This document shows positions 6,886-10,986 of a DNA stretch of 10,986 nt, one piece after another; position 1 is the first letter of the stretch, and each line of letters starts with the position of its first letter. A program made the translations under genes and the position numbers. A model generated the notes under the pieces. The model ran no database searches, was not told where the DNA came from, and saw only the letters and a program-made list of their open reading frames with translations. Source of the stretch: JBCDGZ01 sp038750655 (lineage in GTDB: Bacteria; Bacteroidota; Bacteroidia; Chitinophagales; Saprospiraceae); contig JBCDGZ010000198.1 of the NCBI GenBank assembly GCA_038750655.1, forward strand, positions 1 to 10,986, read 5' to 3'.

Positions 6886-7587
6886 TCAGATTTCTTCGTT
6901 GAAGCGGTACCCTACGCCCCAAGTCGTTAGGATGTAGGTGGGTTTTGATAAATCAGGCTCTATCTTGGCGCGTAGGCGATTGATGTGCGAGTTCACGGTA
7001 TGCTCATAGCCGTCAAAGTCGTAGCCCCAAACCAGGTTGAGGAGGCGAGAGCGGTTGTAGCTTTTGCCAGGGTTAGAGGCCATGAGGCTGAGGAGTTCGA
7101 ATTCTTTGGGGGACAGCTCTACTCGGCGGTTGTCGAGGGTCACTTTACGTTTTTCAATATCGATGCTGAGGTCGCCGTAGCGCAGCACCTGGGGCTTAGT
7201 ATCGCTCATGCTTTCCCTCATCAGTCGGGTACGGCGGAAGATGGCTTTAATGCGGGCGATGAACTCCCGAACGCTGAAAGGTTTGGTGAGGTAATCATCG
7301 GCTCCAGTTTCCAAACCCAGTACTTTATCGATCTCTTCTGATTTGGCAGTCAACATGAGAATGGGCGTATGAATTTTGGAGGCGCGAACCTGCCGACACA
7401 CTTCCATACCGTCCATTTTAGGCAGCATTAAGTCGAGAATGATGAGGTCAAAAGATCCACTAGTAGCCTTGGCCAGCCCGGTTTCTCCGTCGTAAGCTTT
7501 TTCCAGTTGACAATCGAGATCGCGGAGGTGAATTTCCAGTAAGTCCACAATATTTATATCGTCTTCAACGACCAGTACTTTTTTCAT
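6886..7587 (-). CDS. OmpR/PhoB-family response regulator
   Basis: A 233-residue regulator. The receiver domain (1-120) has the acidic pair E8-D9-D10, phospho-accepting Asp52 in LIILDLMLP, Thr80 and Lys102 in DDYLTKPF. The C-terminal winged helix (about 135-230) shows the OmpR hallmarks LSPKEFELLSLMASNPGK, SRLLNLVWG, VNSHINRLRAKIE and TTWGVGYRF. I chose the ATG at 7587, where MKKVLVVEDD begins as usual. A TTG at 7629 would add 14 residues with no family match. It is the first gene of a two-gene operon with the histidine kinase. OmpR/PhoB proteins bind head-to-tail 11-bp half-sites, and such repeats are present in its own upstream region and in front of the divergent gene, which suggests autoregulation. 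Confidence 0.95.
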   Translation of the reverse strand: MKKVLVVEDDINIVDLLEIHLRDLDCQLEKAYDGETGLAKATSGSFDLIILDLMLPKMDGMEVCRQVRASKIHTPILMLTAKSEEIDKVLGLETGADDYLTKPFSVREFIARIKAIFRRTRLMRESMSDTKPQVLRYGDLSIDIEKRKVTLDNRRVELSPKEFELLSLMASNPGKSYNRSRLLNLVWGYDFDGYEHTVNSHINRLRAKIEPDLSKPTYILTTWGVGYRFNEEI

Positions 7588-7608
7588 AATAAATTGGAGT
7601 TTTCGTAG

Positions 7609-7628
7609 TGTATTGTTCTTGCAATACA
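7609..7628. promoter_or_regulatory. Inverted repeat TGTATTG-N6-CAATACA before the response regulator
   Basis: The perfect 7-bp arms at 7609-7615 and 7622-7628 have a 6-bp spacer. The repeat ends 22 bp upstream of the regulator's ATG. It would overlap or directly follow the start of transcription if the TAATTG-like -7 at 7632-7627 (minus) is used. A bound dimer there would repress; alternatively it forms a weak leader hairpin. Confidence 0.35.
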
Positions 7629-7650
7629 ATTAGTGCTCAAGTTATTTGTT

Positions 7651-7672
7651 AAGTATCACAAAAGTGTAACAG
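7651..7672 (-). promoter_or_regulatory. Two head-to-tail 11-bp repeats facing the response regulator (autoregulatory box)
   Basis: On the minus strand CTGTTACACTT (7672-7662) is followed directly by TTGTGATACTT (7661-7651). The second unit matches the repeats before the divergent gene at 10 of 11 positions. A degenerate -7 (TAATTG, 7632-7627 minus) lies 18 bp beyond, nearly the same spacing as on the other side (17 bp). This fits an OmpR/PhoB-type site controlling the regulator's own operon. Confidence 0.5.
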
Positions 7673-7885
7673 AATGATTGTGCTTTATGAACAAATGTAA
7701 AGCCCTGCCTGTGAAATGTCGCTAATTTAGCCCTCCCAACGGCTGGCAAATGTCATATTAAAGACAGTAAGTATGCTTCTTTTCCCTTCCATATCCAGAT
7801 TTACAAAATAATAAAAAAGAATAAGTTTCTAATTATCAAACATTTACAAGTCTAAACATTTCTTTATTCCGCCATTCGAGGGGCG

Positions 7886-7918
7886 TTGTGATACTCTTGT
7901 GATATTCCTGTGATCAGC
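7886..7918 (+). promoter_or_regulatory. Three tandem 11-bp repeats (PhoB/OmpR-type box) before the giant gene
   Basis: TTGTGATACTC (7886-7896), TTGTGATATTC (7897-7907) and CTGTGATCAGC (7908-7918) follow each other without a gap. TGGTAATATCT (7919-7929) may be a degenerate fourth copy. An 11-bp head-to-tail period places the units about one helical turn apart. It is the layout of Pho boxes (CTGTCAT units) bound by PhoB and of related OmpR-family sites. The third unit sits where the missing -33 promoter element should be, as in activator-dependent promoters. The regulator encoded next door is the obvious candidate. Confidence 0.65.
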
Positions 7919-7935
7919 TGGTAATATCTCCCACC

Positions 7936-7943
7936 TAAATTTG
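7936..7943 (+). promoter_or_regulatory. -7 promoter element of the giant repeat-protein gene
   Basis: TAAATTTG is a perfect match to the Bacteroidota -7 consensus TAnnTTTG. No TTTG is found 19-21 bp upstream; that position is occupied by the tandem 11-bp repeats. The predicted leader is about 70 nt, ending in an A-rich stretch before ATG 8023. Confidence 0.5.
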
Positions 7944-8022
7944 TAAGCAGATACGGGGAAGCTAAAATCGCAGACAGACCATTATTTAAATCTCCTTTCA
8001 AAATCATTAAAATCAAACACAT

Positions 8023-10986
8023 ATGAAGATCCTTAACCTCAGCACACTTGTTTTACTGCTGGTCGGGCTGTTCGGGCAAAGTACTGCTTTGGCCCAGTGC
8101 ACCGCTCAGGCCGGTACGCTGGTACAAACGCCCGATGGCAACCAGCGCGTTTACACCTGCCCCGGCGATGGGCAAGCCGACATCGTCAACTTTAGCAACA
8201 CCTCAACCTCCAATGCCGATTTTGCTTATGTCGTAACCGACGCTAACAATACCATTCTCGCTGTCAATGTAGGCAGCAGCTTTGACTTCGAAGTAGCACC
8301 TCCGGGCAACTGCCTGGTTTGGGGCTTTTCTTACAATGGAAACATCACTGCTCAGATGGGCGAGTCTGTTTTCAGCACCCGTTTTTCCGACAACTGCTGG
8401 TTCATCTCTAACAATGCCATCGAAGTGGTAAGAGATGTGGTAGATGGCGGGGAAGTCGCTACGCCAACTGGCGCTACTTCCGTATCTGCTTGTCTGGATG
8501 ACGGTGTCGATGATTATGTCGCCTTCACCAACAACAGTACCTCGAATGCTCGCTACGCCTATGTGATCACCGATGACAACAACATTATCCTGGGGCTACC
8601 GAGCAACAGCTTTGCGAACTTCTCAGGCGCAGGCATCGGTATTTGCCGCGTATGGGGACTGTCCTACACTGGAAATTTAACTGCACAAATGGGAGATAAT
8701 GCTGCCGCAATTGCCCTATCCGACGGCTGCTTTGCACTCTCCAGCAACTTTATTGAAGTAATTAGAAATAATACCGACGGTGGTACGGTAAGCACCCCTT
8801 CTGGCGATAACCGCGTAGATGTCTGCGTAGGTAATGGAACACCAGATGTCGTAGAGTTCGCTCACCAGAGTACTTCTTCGGCTGATTATGCCTACGTCAT
8901 CACCGATGGTAATAATAATATCCTGGTCGTCAACGCTGGCAGCAGCTTTGACTTCGACGTAGCGCCTCCGGGGCTTTGCCGCGTATTCGGTTTTTCTTAT
9001 ACGGGTACCATTACCGCACAGCCGGGCGATCTGGTCTACACCACTCGCTTTTCTGATGGCTGCTACAGAATTTCTTCTAATGCCATAGAAGTCTACCGCG
9101 ACAACGGCCCAACAGCCGGAAACATTACAACAAATGATCCCACAAGTATCTGTGTAGATGGTAATCCCGATCCTATCGATGTAACCGTTAGTGGTGCTTC
9201 GGGAGGAAACAGCGGCTGGATCATCACCGATGATAATAATAATATCCTCGCACTGCCTCCGGCTCCACCGTTTGATCTGGACGGCGCCGGCGTAGGCGTT
9301 TGCCTCATCTGGTACATCCGCTTCGAGGATGGCCTGACAGGATTGATGACTGGAAATAATGTATCTGACGTAGCCGGTTGCTTTGACTTGTCGAACAGCA
9401 TCCGCGTTGATCGGGAAGCGCCGGATGGCGGTATGGTAAGCCTGGCCAATGGCGAGACTACCTTTACCAACTGCGCTGGTGACATCGTTCTTGATGTCAT
9501 GCATACTACAGCTTCCCCCAACCTCAGCTACTGGTACATCATCACGGATGACAATGATAATATTCTTGAATTTGCCAATAGCGCCAATACCAGCACCCTC
9601 GACTTGAGTGCAGCGCCTCCAGGGGTATGCCGTATTTGGGGTTGGAGCTACAGAGGACTTCCCAACCCAGTAGTTGGTGAGAATATTTCTACTTTGACTG
9701 ATGACGATTGTGAGGCCATCTCAGATAATTTCATTACCGTAAACCGTACTGATCCAGCCATTGACGGCGGTACCGTGGCGATGCCTTCTGGTGCCACTAC
9801 TCGCTACACCTGCCCTGGTGACGGTATCGATGACATCGTCATGTTTACCAATAGCACCACTTCTTCTGCTAACTATGCTTACGTCATTACAGATGACAAC
9901 AACGTTATCCTGGGACTACCTCCGGGCAACAGCCAAAACTTTGAAGGTGCTGGTGTAGGCGTATGCCGCGTTTGGGGACTCTCTTTCACCGGTAACATTA
10001 CTGCACAGATGGGCGACAACGCAGCGACAACGGAACTAACCGACGGCTGCTTCCAGCTCTCCGAGAACTTCATCGAAGTCATCCGCGACAACCCTGATGG
10101 TGGTACTGTTGCTATGCCTTCCGGCGCAACGACCCGCTACACTTGCCCTGGCGATGGGATTGATGACATCGTAGAATTTACCCGCAGCACCAGCTCTTTA
10201 GCCAACTACGCCTACGTAGTCACCGATGATAATAACATCATCCTTGGGCTGCCTCCCGGCAATAGCCTCAACTTCGAAGGTGCTGGTACCGGCGTATGCC
10301 GTGTCTGGGGATTGTCTTATACCGGTATGGTTACGGCCCAAGTCGGCGACGATGCCGCCGCCGTAGCTCTGTCTAGCGACTGCTTTGACCTCTCTGATAA
10401 CTTCATCGAAGTCATCCGCGATAATCCTGACGGCGGAACCGTTGCGATGCCTTCTGGCGCAACTACCCGCTACACCTGTCCTGGCGATGGTATTGATGAC
10501 ATCGTAGAATTTACCCGCAACACTAGCTCTTTAGCCAACTACGCCTACGTAGTCACTGATGATAACAATATCATCCTCGGCCTACCTCCTGGCAATAGCC
10601 TCAACTTCGAAGGTGCCGGTACCGGCGTATGCCGTGTCTGGGGATTGTCTTACACCGGTATGGTTACGGCCCAAGTCGGCGACGATGCCGCCGCCGTAGC
10701 TCTGTCTAGCGACTGCTTCGATCTGTCTGATAACTTCATCGAAGTCATCCGCGATAATCCTGACGGCGGAACCGTGGCGATGCCTTCTGGCGCAACTACC
10801 CGCTACACTTGCCCTGGCGATGGGATTGATGACATCGTAGAATTTACCCGCTCGACCAACTCTTTGGCCAACTACGCTTATGTAGTTACTGATGATAACA
10901 ACATCATCCTCGGACTGACTCCTGGCAATAGCCTCAACGTCGAAGGTGCCGGTACCGGCGTCTGCCGTGTCTGGGGAGTGTCTTAC
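8023..10986 (+). CDS. Giant secreted tandem-repeat protein, N-terminal 988 residues (3' end outside window)
   Basis: The frame is open from ATG 8023 to the last base. Residues 1-24 form a signal peptide (MKILN, a Leu/Val-rich core, then STALA) with likely cleavage before Gln25. There is no lipobox, so it is exported as a soluble or surface protein. The rest is about 8.7 repeats of 104-113 residues. Each starts DGGxV, contains YTCPGDGxDD, YAYVxTDDNNxILGLPP, GxCRVWGLSYTG and DGCFxLSxNFIEVxRD, and carries three cysteines. From memory, similar CRVWG / CLIWxxxFEDGL repeats occur in very large Bacteroidota surface or adhesin proteins that usually end in a type IX secretion sorting domain or gliding-motility-associated C-terminus. 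That end is not in the window. The function is unknown; an adhesive or structural cell-surface role is inference. It is divergent from the two-component system, with a PhoB/OmpR-type box in its promoter. Confidence 0.88.
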   Translation, partial: MKILNLSTLVLLLVGLFGQSTALAQCTAQAGTLVQTPDGNQRVYTCPGDGQADIVNFSNTSTSNADFAYVVTDANNTILAVNVGSSFDFEVAPPGNCLVWGFSYNGNITAQMGESVFSTRFSDNCWFISNNAIEVVRDVVDGGEVATPTGATSVSACLDDGVDDYVAFTNNSTSNARYAYVITDDNNIILGLPSNSFANFSGAGIGICRVWGLSYTGNLTAQMGDNAAAIALSDGCFALSSNFIEVIRNNTDGGTVSTPSGDNRVDVCVGNGTPDVVEFAHQSTSSADYAYVITDGNNNILVVNAGSSFDFDVAPPGLCRVFGFSYTGTITAQPGDLVYTTRFSDGCYRISSNAIEVYRDNGPTAGNITTNDPTSICVDGNPDPIDVTVSGASGGNSGWIITDDNNNILALPPAPPFDLDGAGVGVCLIWYIRFEDGLTGLMTGNNVSDVAGCFDLSNSIRVDREAPDGGMVSLANGETTFTNCAGDIVLDVMHTTASPNLSYWYIITDDNDNILEFANSANTSTLDLSAAPPGVCRIWGWSYRGLPNPVVGENISTLTDDDCEAISDNFITVNRTDPAIDGGTVAMPSGATTRYTCPGDGIDDIVMFTNSTTSSANYAYVITDDNNVILGLPPGNSQNFEGAGVGVCRVWGLSFTGNITAQMGDNAATTELTDGCFQLSENFIEVIRDNPDGGTVAMPSGATTRYTCPGDGIDDIVEFTRSTSSLANYAYVVTDDNNIILGLPPGNSLNFEGAGTGVCRVWGLSYTGMVTAQVGDDAAAVALSSDCFDLSDNFIEVIRDNPDGGTVAMPSGATTRYTCPGDGIDDIVEFTRNTSSLANYAYVVTDDNNIILGLPPGNSLNFEGAGTGVCRVWGLSYTGMVTAQVGDDAAAVALSSDCFDLSDNFIEVIRDNPDGGTVAMPSGATTRYTCPGDGIDDIVEFTRSTNSLANYAYVVTDDNNIILGLTPGNSLNVEGAGTGVCRVWGVSY
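8113..10986 (+). repeat. Nine tandem coding repeats of about 333 bp
   Basis: Measured from the second Gly of DGGxV, units start at 8113, 8449, 8782, 9118, 9430, 9769, 10102, 10435 and 10768 (the last is cut by the window end). Unit lengths are 112, 111, 112, 104, 113, 111, 111 and 111 codons. Units 1 and 3 share a GSSFDFxVAPPG variant, units 2 and 6-9 a GLPxxNSxNFxGAG variant, and units 4 and 5 are the most divergent. The last three are nearly identical in DNA, which marks recent tandem duplication or gene conversion. Confidence 0.92.

Larger units (their letters stand above)
7588..8022. other. Divergent regulatory region between response regulator and giant repeat protein
   Basis: These 435 bp contain no gene but hold the regulatory elements of both directions: an inverted repeat near the regulator leader, two 11-bp repeats facing the regulator, three facing the giant gene, and a -7 element for the latter. 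The middle (about 7740-7870) is AT-rich and I see nothing in it. CAAATGTA at 7692-7699 is a possible minus-strand -7 (TACATTTG) but has no matching -33. Confidence 0.75.

Noticed and set aside
5353..7587. Naming the two-component pair PhoB/PhoR (phosphate control)
   Set aside because: The DNA boxes resemble Pho boxes only in layout; no phosphate gene is present and the sensor domain gives no ligand, so no symbol was assigned.
7588..7629. TTG start extending the response regulator by 14 residues
   Set aside because: Receiver domains start at MKKVLVVEDD; the extension would also run through the inverted repeat in the leader.
8023..8100. Lipoprotein signal peptide (Cys at residue 26)
   Set aside because: The residue before Cys is Gln, which does not fit a lipobox; ALA-Q fits signal peptidase I.
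8716..9504. 262-codon minus-strand open frame inside the giant gene
   Set aside because: It is a shadow of the repetitive coding frame; its translation has no start context, domain or export signal, and codon use follows the plus-strand protein.
8113..10986. CRISPR-like array
   Set aside because: The repeats are 333 bp, in frame and protein-coding, with no short repeat/unique spacer alternation.

Overview
The window looks like a chromosomal segment from a Bacteroidota bacterium, most likely the Saprospiria/Lewinella kind. The signs are: no gene has a well-placed Shine-Dalgarno sequence and leaders are A-rich; promoter-like sites follow the Bacteroidota pattern TTTG-N19-21-TAnnTTTG; the Crp/Fnr-like regulator is of the short Bacteroidota type; and a giant secreted protein is built from repeats of a kind I remember from large Bacteroidota surface proteins. 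The organism assignment is inference.

Layout. 1-204 (+) is the 3' end of a DUF1330-family gene. 255-824 (+) encodes a Crp/Fnr-like regulator, with a perfect 18-bp palindrome over its stop codon. 825-1016 is a regulatory gap with an 11-bp-arm inverted repeat and a good Bacteroidota promoter. It leads to 1017-1433 (+), a small calcium-mediated lectin resembling LecB/PA-IIL, closed by a strong terminator. 1501-1961 has no intact gene. Its minus strand carries what looks like a decayed effector-associated (EAD-type) domain interrupted by a stop, and a stem-loop lies just before the next gene. 1962-2699 (+) is a FabG-like short-chain dehydrogenase/reductase. 2813-5308 (+) is an 831-residue DUF4132-family protein of unknown function. 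A terminator separates it from a convergent two-component pair on the minus strand: an OmpR-type response regulator (6886-7587) followed by its histidine kinase (5353-6846). Divergent from the regulator, across 435 bp, starts an unfinished secreted protein (8023 to the window end) made of about 111-residue tandem repeats.

How the parts fit. The most informative signal is in the divergent intergenic region. Three copies of an 11-bp unit (TTGTGATAnTC) stand head to tail just upstream of a TAAATTTG -7 element that has no -33 element. Two copies in the opposite orientation precede the response regulator. Head-to-tail 11-bp repeats that replace the upstream promoter element are how PhoB/OmpR-family regulators bind, so the simplest reading is that this two-component system activates the giant repeat protein and controls itself. 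The left half may hold a separate regulator/lectin module (Crp-like protein, inverted-repeat operator, lectin), but that link rests only on position.
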